From positions 5,073,001 to 5,137,000 of the forward strand of contig NZ_CP030038.1 in the NCBI RefSeq assembly GCF_015291725.1: a stretch of 64,000 bases of DNA. Direction: 5' to 3'. The position numbers were made by a program, and so were the translations under genes. Below, piece after piece: positions 1-33,500 of this stretch. Under the pieces are notes generated by a model. The model was not told the origin of the DNA. It did not search any database and saw nothing but the letters and a program-made list of their open reading frames with translations. The stretch's first letter is position 1. Each line of letters starts with the position of its first letter. The DNA comes from Bradyrhizobium sp. CCBAU 51765. Its GTDB lineage: Bacteria > Pseudomonadota > Alphaproteobacteria > Rhizobiales > Xanthobacteraceae.

Positions 1-533
1 ACCTGCCGCAGCAGACGCCGCCCGCCGCCGGCATGCTGGTCAGAGAGTTGGTCGCACTCGGCCGCTATCCCTGGCACGGCGCGCTCGGCCGGTTCAGCGA
101 GATCGACCGCAAGAAGGTCGAAAGCGCCATGGCGTTGACCCATATCGAGCCATTCGCGGACCGCCTGGTCGATACGTTGTCCGGCGGCGAGCGTCAGCGG
201 GCCTGGATCGCCATGCTGGTGGCGCAGGATGCCGAGTGCCTCCTGCTCGACGAGCCGACCTCGGCGCTGGACATCGCCCATCAGATCGAGGTGCTGTCGC
301 TGGTCAGGCAGTTCGCCCGCGAACGCAATCTTGGCGTGGTCGTCGTGCTTCACGACGTCAACATGGCCGCCCGCTTTTGCGACGAGATCATCGCGCTCCA
401 CTCCGGCAAGCTGATTGCCCGCGGCAAGCCGGAAAAAATCATGACGCCCGCCGAGCTCGAAACCATCTACGGCATCCCGATGGGCGTGATACCGTCGCCG
501 GATCACGACCATCTGATCAGCTTCGCGCGGTAA
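1..533 (+). CDS. fhuC: FhuC-like ferric-siderophore ABC transporter ATPase (5' end outside window)
   Basis: This is the C-terminal part of a cytoplasmic ATPase that powers ferric-hydroxamate-type siderophore import. The frame is open from base 3, so the start and Walker A lie to the left of the window. Visible features are a Q-loop-like LPQQTPP at the edge, the ABC signature LSGGERQRAW, Walker B with LLLDEPTSALD, and the switch histidine in VVVLHDVNMAAR, in the order and spacing of the FepC/FhuC family. It stops at 531-533, only 21 nt from the fhuB stop on the opposite strand, so the two genes are convergent. It therefore belongs to a different transcript from fhuD/fhuB although it should work with them. 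Confidence 0.9.
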   Translation, partial: LPQQTPPAAGMLVRELVALGRYPWHGALGRFSEIDRKKVESAMALTHIEPFADRLVDTLSGGERQRAWIAMLVAQDAECLLLDEPTSALDIAHQIEVLSLVRQFARERNLGVVVVLHDVNMAARFCDEIIALHSGKLIARGKPEKIMTPAELETIYGIPMGVIPSPDHDHLISFAR

Positions 534-554
534 GCGGCATCGCTTGGGCCGTAG

Positions 555-2561
555 TCATCGCCGCTGCGGGCGCAGCAGCCAGATGAGGTAGGGTCCGGCG
601 AGCATCATGGCGAAGATGCCGGCGGGCATCTGGAACGGGAAGATCACCATGCGCCCGGCCCAATCCGCTGTAACCATCAGGATTGCCCCGATCAACGCGG
701 CCAGCGCCGCCTGATGCAGCGCGCGCTGCGCTCCCATCATCCGCGCCATATGCGGCGCGATGAAGCCAACCAGGCTCAGAAGGCCAACCATCAGCGTCGC
801 CGTCGCGGTCAGCAATGCCGTAAGCAGCATGATGATGATGCGGCTTCTCGCCAGCGAGATGCCGACCGAACGCGCGGCCGTCGCTCCGAGCGGCAGAATG
901 TCGAGCCAGCGCGACAGCAGCGGCACCATGATCAGCAGAACGAGCGCCGCCCCAGCGAGGACCGCGGCCTCGGCCGGACCGATCTGGTAAAGCGACCCGG
1001 TCAGCAACGACAGCAGCGTGCCGATCCGCGGATCGCCCGTCGCCAGCGCCATGGCGATGATCGCGCCGAACGCCGCGCTCATGGCGACCCCGGCCAAGAG
1101 CACGCGCTCCGGACTGAACTCGGACCGCCGGCTGAACAGCAGCACCAGCGCCAGCACGATGAAGGCGCCGATGCCGGCCGCCGCAATCTGCGCCAGCCGC
1201 GTGTGCGCGGGAAAGAGATAGAGCAGAACGATCACGCCCATCGCGGCGCCATAGCTGATGCCCATGACCTCCGGCGCGGCCATCGGATTGCCGGTCATTC
1301 GTTGCAGCAGCGTGCCGGCGACCGCCAGCGTCGCGCCCGCGGCCAGCGCCGACACCACGCGCGGCCCGCGCCACGGCCAGAACTCCTGCAAGCCGGACGG
1401 ACCGCTCCAGTGCCAGCCGTCCGAGCCGACCCCCAGGGCGAGTGCGATCCAGACCACGAGCAGCAGCAAGGCAAGAGCGAACAGGATCACGCGCCAGGGG
1501 TGATCGAGGCGCGGCGGAGCGGATGGCGTCAGATTTCCCATCGGCATGGTAGCCCGCAGCCGCGGCAGCAGCAGGAGCAACATCGGCGCGCCGATCAGGG
1601 CCGTCACCGCGCCGGCCGGCATTTCGCGATAGCCGGGCGGAATCAACATCACGAGCTGATCCGTCAGCCACAGCAGCACGGCGCCGCAAAGAGGCGCCCA
1701 GATCAGCCGGTCGCGAAAGCGACGCGCGCCCGACAGCATGACGATAGCGGGCGCGGACAAGCCGACGAATCCCATGACGCCGACCACGCTGACGACCGAA
1801 GCGCTGAGCGTGATCGCAATGACGAGCGCGAAGATCCGCGCTCGCGTCAATCCAAGGCCCAGATTGCGCGCGGTCTCGTCGTCGAACCCGAGCAAGGTCA
1901 GCGGACGAACCATCGCCGCGATCAGCACGATCGAAATCAGGAGCCGCGGCGCCAGGAACGTCACGTTGCTCCAGTCCTGCTGATTGAGGAAACCCGCACC
2001 CCAGATGAACAGCCCGATCAGATATTCGTGGTTGAGCAGCACCAGCGCCTGGGTGGTCACGGCGCAGTAGTAACTGACGATCAATCCCGCGAGCACCAGG
2101 ACGACGGGCGACAGCGCGCGTTTCCAGGTCAGCCCAAACACGCAGAGGAACGCGGCGAACCCGCCGAACAGCGCAATCCACTCCCGGCCAAAGGCAAGCA
2201 GCGACGGCGCCCAGAGGGTTGTCACAGCCAGCGCGAGATACGCGCCGTTCAGGACACCGAGAGTGCTCGGTTCAGCGAGCGGATTACGCAGCACCTGCTG
2301 ACAAACGGCGCCGGCGAGGCCGAGAGCTGCGCCGGCCAGCAGAGCCACTGCGATTCGCGGAAACACCGTGTAGTGCACGAGCATCTGTTGCGGATCGGTG
2401 ATCTCGGGCCGCCACAACACAGGCAGCCAGGCGCTCGCGGGCAGATATCCCGACAGGTTCCGCCAGGTGAGCGCGGCCGCGGCCGCTACCAACAACCCGA
2501 TCAGCATCGCCGGATGCATTTCGAAGCCGGATCGGGCCGGCAGCGCGTCAACCTTGCTCAT
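555..2561 (-). CDS. fhuB: FhuB-like double-length siderophore permease
   Basis: Inner-membrane permease of the FecCD family. At about 668 aa it is a tandem duplication with two homologous halves of roughly 330 residues, like enterobacterial FhuB (about 660 aa), so one chain supplies both transmembrane halves. The protein is very hydrophobic throughout, and each half carries the G-x-V-G-F-x-x-L/P-x-x-x-R-type cytoplasmic loop seen in this family (VGVMGFVGLSAP in the first half, VGLLSLVGFIAP in the second). I chose the ATG at 2561 (MSKVDALPARS) over the longer open frame to 2627 because the extension overlaps fhuD and looks non-coding. With this start it overlaps the fhuD stop by 14 nt, which suggests translational coupling. 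It is the last gene of the siderophore operon. Confidence 0.93.
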   Translation of the reverse strand: MSKVDALPARSGFEMHPAMLIGLLVAAAAALTWRNLSGYLPASAWLPVLWRPEITDPQQMLVHYTVFPRIAVALLAGAALGLAGAVCQQVLRNPLAEPSTLGVLNGAYLALAVTTLWAPSLLAFGREWIALFGGFAAFLCVFGLTWKRALSPVVLVLAGLIVSYYCAVTTQALVLLNHEYLIGLFIWGAGFLNQQDWSNVTFLAPRLLISIVLIAAMVRPLTLLGFDDETARNLGLGLTRARIFALVIAITLSASVVSVVGVMGFVGLSAPAIVMLSGARRFRDRLIWAPLCGAVLLWLTDQLVMLIPPGYREMPAGAVTALIGAPMLLLLLPRLRATMPMGNLTPSAPPRLDHPWRVILFALALLLLVVWIALALGVGSDGWHWSGPSGLQEFWPWRGPRVVSALAAGATLAVAGTLLQRMTGNPMAAPEVMGISYGAAMGVIVLLYLFPAHTRLAQIAAAGIGAFIVLALVLLFSRRSEFSPERVLLAGVAMSAAFGAIIAMALATGDPRIGTLLSLLTGSLYQIGPAEAAVLAGAALVLLIMVPLLSRWLDILPLGATAARSVGISLARSRIIIMLLTALLTATATLMVGLLSLVGFIAPHMARMMGAQRALHQAALAALIGAILMVTADWAGRMVIFPFQMPAGIFAMMLAGPYLIWLLRPQRR

Positions 2562-3480
2562 GGCTTTCCCGCGGCAACCGTTCGGCGAGAAGACGAGCGA
2601 AACGCTCGGCCGCCGGCACGCCGCCATAGAAGAACTGATTGTCCAGGATCGTGAGCCTGTGCGACCGAAGCGACGGCAGGGTCCGCAGCACCGGGCTAGC
2701 CTTCAGCAGCGCTTCGACATCGGCGACCCGCGAGGTCATCAACACCAGCCGCGCGTCCGGAACCGCGGCCAGCACTTCGAGCCCAACACTGGTATAGCCC
2801 CATGGGCCGCTCTGTCCGGGCCAAGCATTCTTCAATCCGAACTGGTCGAGCACCTCCTGATAGAGGCTGTTCGGACCGAACACGAGCGCGCGGTTACGCG
2901 CGATCTCGCTGACGAGATAGAGCGGCTTGCCGCCGCGATCGCGAAGCCGCTCGCGATAGCCAGCCATGGCAACATCGAAGCGCGCGAAATAGGCTTCGCA
3001 GGCCCCCTGCACCCCGAGACGTTTCGCAAGCTCCATCGTCGAACGGCGTGCCGTGTCCAGGGGATGCCCGCCGGGTCTGAAGATCGTGAACATTTCGACC
3101 GGCGCGATCAGCTTGAGCCGGGGCACGACGGCCGCGATGCTGGGATCAATGATGATGATCTCAGGCGCGAAGCTCTGCAGCAGCTCGAGATTGGGCTCCG
3201 AACGCAGGCCGATCTCCTGAACGCCGGGCGGGACAGCCGGCTCGACCACGAGCCGGCCATAGCGCTCGATTTCCGGAATTACCAACGGCACGACGCCAAG
3301 CGCCAGTATCGTCTGGGCGCAGGCCCAGCCCAGCGCGGCGATCCGCGGCCCGGCTGGCGATCCTCTGGTTTGGGCAAATGCCATCGGCCATGCGCCCGCG
3401 AGCGCCGTGCCTCCGATCGCCGCGCCCACGCGGAGAAGCGCGCGGCGGGACAGCCTGTGGTGTGGGACGAACGTGCTCAT
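2548..3480 (-). CDS. fhuD: FhuD-like periplasmic siderophore-binding protein (Tat-exported)
   Basis: Periplasmic binding protein that would deliver the ferric siderophore to FhuB. The N-terminus has a twin-arginine signal (SRRALLRV, then a hydrophobic stretch ending AFAQ), followed by a class III binding fold of about 270 aa with the usual start (PRIAALGWACAQTILALG). The start is placed at the ATG at 3480 (MSTFVPHH). A TTG eight codons upstream (3504) is also open, but I see no good ribosome site for either. It lies 65 nt after the esterase gene (about 41 nt if the TTG start is used) and overlaps fhuB. The ligand cannot be read from sequence; the context indicates the product of the adjacent NRPSs. 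Confidence 0.9.
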   Translation of the reverse strand: MSTFVPHHRLSRRALLRVGAAIGGTALAGAWPMAFAQTRGSPAGPRIAALGWACAQTILALGVVPLVIPEIERYGRLVVEPAVPPGVQEIGLRSEPNLELLQSFAPEIIIIDPSIAAVVPRLKLIAPVEMFTIFRPGGHPLDTARRSTMELAKRLGVQGACEAYFARFDVAMAGYRERLRDRGGKPLYLVSEIARNRALVFGPNSLYQEVLDQFGLKNAWPGQSGPWGYTSVGLEVLAAVPDARLVLMTSRVADVEALLKASPVLRTLPSLRSHRLTILDNQFFYGGVPAAERFARLLAERLPRESHEQG

Positions 3481-3545
3481 GGAATGCAGTTCAGGAGAGG
3501 ACAATGACAGTCATGACATACCCTCGTTCGCGCCGCGTTTCCATA

Positions 3546-4515
3546 TCAAGCTGCCCTTTCGCCACCGGAACGAAATGCATTGGCCAGCGCCTGCCCGATC
3601 GCCGCCCTCGCTTGCAAGGCATCGGCCACGACATTCCCCATGCGCAGGAATTCATGGATCATGCCGGGATAGACGCGCAGATCGACCGGAACGCCGGCCG
3701 CCGCCAACCGCGCCGCATAGTCGCGCCCTTCATCCACCAGAGGATCGAACTCGGCGAGGACAATGAATGCGGGAGCGAGGCCCGACAAATCCCTCGCGGC
3801 GAGCGGTGCAAAGCGCCAATCGTCGCGATCTGACTCATCGCGCAGATACTGCCGGAAGAACCAGTCGACGGTGCTGCGTTCCAGGAGATGGCCTGTACCA
3901 TATCGTTCATAGGACGAGGAGGTCTGCCGCGAGCTGAGGCCGGGATAGGCGAGAACCTGAAGCACTGGCTGCGGAAGGTCCTTGTTTGTCTTCGCCTCGA
4001 TCGCGAGAGCGGCGGCAAGCGTCCCGCCGGCGCTGTCGCCGCCGACAGCAACAAGGCGGCCATCGAGCCCTATTGCTCGGCCCTCGCGGCCAATCCAGGT
4101 CAGCGCATCGACCGCATCTTCGAAAGCCGTCGGAAATTTGTGTTCCGGCGCGAGCCTGTAACCGACCGACAGCACGGCCGCGCCACTGTCCTCGGCGAGG
4201 CCGCGGCACAATGGCTGATGCGAATCCAGGCTGCCAACGACGAAACCGCCGCCATGCATATACAGAAGTACCGGCATCGGAGGGCGATCGCTCGGCGCCT
4301 CGCTCGCATAGAGCCGCGCCTCGATCACAGCGCCATCCCGCGTCGGCAGCGAGAGACGGCGCTCATGGGGAAGCGCCGGCGGATCGACATCGAGCAGCGG
4401 CGAGGATGCATCGAAATCCGCCCTCGCCTGCACGGCGGTCAATTGCGGAAACGGAGTTCGCGCGCCGCTTTCGGCGCCGGCCTGAACCATCTCGAGCAAT
4501 GCTGCAATATCAGGA

Positions 4516-4526
<11 letters not shown>
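3546..4526 (-). CDS. HSL-family alpha/beta-hydrolase (possible siderophore esterase/deacylase)
   Basis: Hydrolase of the hormone-sensitive-lipase family, 326 aa. The oxyanion-hole motif HGGG is at residues 91-94 and the nucleophile elbow GDSAGG has Ser165. Asp251 (EFDPLVDEG) and His281 (PGMIHEF) complete the catalytic triad, so it should be active. It starts with TTG and has a GGCGGAG ribosome site about 8 nt upstream. It overlaps the end of the NRPS gene by 11 nt, so it is co-translated with the assembly line. It is not related to the Fes/IroE esterases of catecholate systems. Possible jobs, by inference, are hydrolysing an ester or lactone in the ferric siderophore to release iron, trimming the acyl tail, or acting on a stalled intermediate. 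No signal peptide is seen, so it acts in the cytoplasm. Confidence 0.85.
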
Positions 4527-27528
<23,002 letters not shown>

Positions 27529-27532
<4 letters not shown>

Positions 27533-30500
27533 TGCTCCGCTCCAACCAGTTCCCGGAGCTCTTCGGCGTCGAATTCCTGTTCGATCAGCCTGATCGACAC
27601 GACACGCGCAAACGATGCCAGATCGGGATGAGCGAACAGATCCGAGACCGCGACCGATATACCGATCTCCTGCGAGACGCGGCTGAGCACCCGCACTGCG
27701 AGCAAGGAATGCCCACCAAGCTCGAAGAAGTGATCGTTACGTCCGATCTGATCGACACCGAGCAACTCCGCCCAGATCCTGGCCAGTGCGAGCTCGATCT
27801 CATCCTCGGGCTCTTCATAGGAGTGGCGCGTCAGCGCATCCTCGCCCCGCGCGGGCAGCGCCCGTCGATCGATCTTCCCATTCGGGGTGAGCGGCAGCTG
27901 CTCCAGCACCGTGACCGTCGACGGCACCATGTAATCAGGCAGAATGGCGGACAGTGCATCACGTAAATCGCGACCGTCGAGCGTGGGTTCACCGCTGGCA
28001 TAGGCAAACAACTGGCGTCCGGTCCTGCCCTCGCCGGCCACCACGGCCGCCGCACGCACGCCGCGCTGCGCGAGCAGGCGCGCCTCGATTTCCCCGAGCT
28101 CGATGCGGAAGCCGCGGATCTTCACCTGCTGGTCGGCACGGCCGACATATTCGATCACGCCATCGTCGCGCCAGCGCGCGAGATCGCCGGTGCGATAGAG
28201 GCGCATGCCGCTATCGCCGAACGGATCGGGGACGAACCGTTCTGCGGTCAACGCTCCCCGGTTCAGGTAGCCGCGAGCCAGGCCTGCCCCGCCGATGAAC
28301 AGCTCGCCGGTCACGCCGACCGGAACGATGTTGAGATCGGAATCGAGGATGTGCGCCGATCTCACGCCGACTGGCCGTCCGATCGGTGCGGGCTGGCCAG
28401 GCTTCAACGTCGTGTCGTCGATGATCCATGCGGTCGGGGCGATCACCGTCTCGGTCGGACCATAGGCGTTGACCAGAAGGTCGACATCGGCAACACCACG
28501 CAAGGCCTTGATCCCGACATCCGACCAGGCCTCGCCGCCGACGATACAGGCCCTGATCGCGAGCTTTCGCCCCTCCTGCCGCAACGCCGCGCTCAATTGA
28601 TCCGCATAGGCCGGCGGAAGAAAGATCGAGGTCACCGCATGGCGCGCGAGCTCGCTGACGAGGTCGTCCACCAAGAGGCCGGGCTTCGAGGGCAGGACCA
28701 GCGACCCACCCGTCATCAGCGGCACCAGCCATCGCTCATGGGCGATATCGAAATTGATCGATGCCGTCTGGAACTCGCGATCGCGGGATGTCATCCGGTA
28801 CAGCCGGCCGATTGCTTCGCAATGCATCGCAAGCGGTCCACGCGCGACAGCTACCCCCTTCGGCATTCCGGTCGATCCCGAGGTGTAGATGACATAGGCC
28901 AGGCTCTCGGGATGGACTTCGACGTCGAGATTGCCGCTGTCGCTGTCAATGGATGGCGATGGCTCATCAATGCAGAGCGCTTCGACCCCGGCTTCGCGTA
29001 GTACCGGCGCGAGCGGCTCCAGCAGCATGCCTTGCGTGAGAACCAATGTCGTACCGCTGTCACGCAACATATAGGCAAGCCGGTCGGACGGATAATCCGG
29101 ATCGAGCGGCAAGTAAGCGCCGCCGGCCTTCAGAATCGCGAGCAGCGCAACTATCATGTCCGGGCTTCGGGTCAGCGCAACGCCGACCAGCCGATCCGGA
29201 TCGAGGCTCCAGAGGCGAAGCCGCCGAGCAAGCGCGTTGGCACGCCCGTTCAACTCGCGATAGGCGATGCGCTGGTCGCCCCAGACAATGGCGACGGCGG
29301 ACGGCGCTTGTGCGGCCTGCACTTCGATATGCGTCACGACGTCGGCACAGGAAGATGCCGAGGTCAGTTGCGCTGCGCCGCTCCAATCGAGAATTCGTCG
29401 AGCGTCTTCATCAGACGCCGATCGGAGGTCACCGAGCACGCGCTCCGCGTTCGCCACGATCCGCGCCAGCAGATCCTGCAGAATGTTGCGAATACGCAGG
29501 ATATCCGCCTCGTCGAATTGGCGCGCGTCATAATTGAACTCGATATTCAGCCTGTCGCCTACGGCAAACACCGCCACTGCCAGCGCATAGTTCGTCGGCG
29601 TCACATGCGCCACACGACCAATCCGAGGGCCGCCCTCGCCGCCCCGCAGCAGTCCCTCGTCGATCGGATAATTCTCAAACACCAGGATGCTGTCGAACAG
29701 CGGCTGGCCGGCATGGCCGGCGAGGCGCTGGACCTCGTAGAGCGGCGTCCAGCCGTGCTCGCGCAGGGCCAGGTTCTGGTCCTGCAAGGCGCGCAGCCAA
29801 TCGCCGACGATCGCCTCTGGGCTCGGCGCGTCGACGATGGGCAGCGTGTTGATGAAGAGGCCCACCATCTCGTCCGAGCCAGGCAGTTCGGCCGGACGAC
29901 CCGAGATGGTCACACCGAAGCAGACAGCGGACTGCCCCGAATGTCTGCGCAACAACTGTGCCCACGCGCCCTGTATGAGCGTATTGAGCGTCACCCGTTC
30001 GTGCTTTGCGAACGACTTCAGCCGTTCGGTCAGCGCCGCATCCACGGCAAGGCCGATGCTGGCGTGGCCTTCGGCGCGAGACGTCTTGGTGGCCACCAGC
30101 GCATTCGCGAGCAGCGTCGGCGTCCCGAGCCCCGCCAGCACCTCGCGCCAGAATCTCTCGGAGCTTTCGTGATCACGGCTCCCTTGCCATGCAATGTAGT
30201 CACGATAGCTGCCCTGCACGGCCGGGAGCGATTCACCGCTCGCCTGCTGCAACACCTCCGCAACCAGCCGGGCCGAGCTCCAACCGTCGACGAAGATGTG
30301 ATTATGGGTCCAGATCAGCCAGTGACGGTTCTCGTCGAGCCGTATCAGGCGAATGCGCTGGAGCGGCGGCTGCAGAATGTCAAAGCCTTTCTCCCGGTCG
30401 TGTCGGGATATCTCGGCGAGCGCTGCATCCAGCTCCGCAGGTGGGCTGTCGCGCCAGTCCTCCTCGACGAACGGCACGGTCACATGGCGATGCACCACCT

Positions 30501-33500
30501 GTTGCGACGCGCCTGACAGGTTCTGCCAGACAAACCCGGTCCGCAAGGCGGCATGCCGGTCGCTGATCGCCTGCCACGCAGCCCGCAGCTTGCCGGCATC
30601 GACACCGAACAACTCGAGCCCGACCTGGTTCACATAGGAGTCGTTGGCACCGTCGCGCAGCGTGTGGAACAACATGCCCTGCTGCATGGGCGAGAGCGGA
30701 TAGATGTCTTCGACGCCGCGAAGGTTCAAGGTCGTAGCTAGCCGATCGAGGTCAGCCTGTGCGAGTCCGGACAATGGAACGTCCGATGGCGTGAGGCCGG
30801 CTGCTCCGTTGCAGCAGTGCGCGATCAATTCGCCCAACGCATCTTGATAATGCGCCGCCAGTCGCTCGATCCTGTCGTGCCGGTAGCGCTTGCGTCCGTA
30901 GTTGAAAGACACTTCAAGCCGGCCCTCGCGCACGAGGGCATTGATGTTCAGCCATCCGCGCATCGGCGCCGCGGCGCTGCGCGAAGGACCCGCGCTCTCG
31001 GGTGCGAAGGAGAAGCGATGTGTGGCGCCAACGCTCGCGTCGAAGCGGCCCAGATAGTTGAAGACGATCTGCGGCTCCGCCAGTCGCGCGAGGGCACGAC
31101 GTTGCTGCTCGGAACCGAGATAGCGCAGCACGCCATGACCGAGCCCGCGATTTGGAATCGCGCGCAGCCTCTCCTTTACCTCCTTGATCAGCGACGCCTC
31201 GTCGAAGCCTGCATCTCTCAGCCGGACCGGAAATGCCGTCGTGAACCAGCCGACGGTACGGGATATATCAGCGCCTGGAAAAATATCCTCGCGGCCGTGG
31301 CCTTCGAGCTCCACCACCACCTCGTCGTGCTGGCTCCAGCGCGACACCGCTCGCACGAGACCCGCCAGCAGCAGGTCGTTGACCTGGGTCCGATAGGCGC
31401 CGGGCGCCCGTTCGAGCAGCCGCGCCGTCAACTCGGCATCGAACACCAATGACACTTCGCCGCCGTCACCGACGCGGTCGATTCCGCCATGGTCGTCGTC
31501 ACATGGCAAGCGCGCACCGGCACCGCAATCCAGCCAATATGGCAGTTCGGCCGCGACCTCCGCGGTCGCCGCATAGGCACGCAGCCGCTCGCTCCACGAG
31601 CCGTAAGAATCGCTCTTCGGGGGCAGCGTGACGGGCCCACCCTGCCGCAGCTGGTCATAGGCCGACGCCAGGTCTTCGAGCAGGATGCGCCAGGACAGGC
31701 CGTCGACGACGAGATGATGAATCGCAAGCAGCAGTCGTTGACTGCCGTCCGCGAGGTTCATGCCGACCACGCGCAGCAGCGGTCCCGAAGACAGTGAGAG
31801 GCTCTCCTGCGCGGCGCGGGCGAGCCCGGCGATCTCCGCCGGGCCGCCGACGTGCGGGTGAATCCACAATAGTTCGGTGGACGCCGGCGGCCCCTGTTCC
31901 CCTTGCCAGACGCCATCCACCTGCCTGAACCTCAAACGCAACGCATCGTGATGCTCTACGATGGCAGCGAGCGCACGCCGCAGCGTGTCCCAATCGATCT
32001 GCATGTGTGGCAGCAGCAGAACCGCCTGATTCCAGTGATCCCGGTTGCCGATATCCTCGTCGAAGAAACGCATCTGGATCGGCATCAGGTGACGCATGCC
32101 GCGATCGGCATTGCCGCCAGCAGACGTCTTCGTGTCTGGCTTCTCTTTCTTCGCGCTCGTCCCTGTCGATATGACGGCGACGGTCGCCAATCCGGCAATC
32201 GTCTGCTGGCTGAAAATCTGCTTCGGCGTCAGCCGGATGCCGCGCTTCCGCAGGCGGGCGATGATCTGCAGGCTGAGGATGGAATCGCCACCGAGCTCGA
32301 AGAAATTGTCATTGCGGCCCACATGCTCACGACCGAGCACCTCGCACCATACCGCCGCGATCGCGACTTCAATATCTCCCGCGGGTGCGGCATAGCCGGC
32401 GTACACCCCGTCTTCCGCCGGTTCGGGCAAGGCGCGACGATCGACCTTTCCATTGGGCGTCAGCGGTAATCGCGCCAGCATGACGACGTGTGACGGCACC
32501 ATATAGTCCGGCACGATCGCAAGAAGCTGTTGCTTGATCGTATCGGCCTGCAGACTGGCATCGCGCGATGGTACACAATAGGCAACCAGCTCCTGGCGAT
32601 CGGCATTCGCCCCGATCGCGCGCGGGAGCACCACCGCATCATCGATGCCCGGCAGTGTCTTGATGACGCGCCCGATCTCTCCGAGCTCGATACGATAGCC
32701 ACGCAACTTGATCTGATCATCGGTGCGGCCCAGGAATATCAGCTGGCCCGCGCCATCGCAGCGGACACGATCCCCGGTTCGATAGAGGCGCTCGCCTGCT
32801 GCCCCGAACGGATCCGGGACGAAACGTTCCGCAGTCAGACCGGCCGCGCCGCGATAGCCGCGCGCCAAGCCGGCGCCGCCGATATAGAGTTCGCCGGTAA
32901 CGCCGATCGGTACTTCGTTCAGCGCTTCATCCAGGACATGGGCGCTCAGATTGGCAAGTGGCAGACCGATCGGAACCGGGTTGCTCTCGCGCTCGGCCGC
33001 GCATTCATGCGTTACCGCACCGACGGCCGTTTCCGTAGGCCCGTAGTGATTGAGAATCCGACATTCCGGACGCAAGCGATGGACTTCGTCCAGCAGCGCC
33101 CGGTCGCAAGACTCTCCGCCCAGAATGAGCGCCTCGCGGGGCAGAAGATCGGCCGACCGCGAGGCCTTCAACAGCCCTCGCAGATGGCTCGGCACGATCT
33201 TGAGAATGTCGACCTCGCCTTCGCGCATCGCTTGCGCGAACGCATCCGCGTCGAACACGGCGTCTGGAGACAGCAAATGCAGCGTCCCGCCGGACGCCAG
33301 CGCGCCGAACAGGACGGTGTGGCCGAGATCGGCCGCCACCGTCGACACCATCGCCATGCTCGCTGACGGACGCGGCTCCAGGCGTAGCAGCAGGGCCTGA
33401 ACGTAATTGGCCAAGGCGCCATGCGAGATGCTGACGCCCTTCGGCGCGCCGGTCGATCCCGATGTATAGATGACGTAGGCGGTCTGCTCCGGATGAATGA

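Noticed and set aside
714..2654. Long plus-strand open frame (646 codons) opposite fhuB
   Set aside because: Low-complexity Arg/Gln/His-rich translation typical of the antisense frame of a GC-rich membrane-protein gene; fhuB on the other strand is clear.
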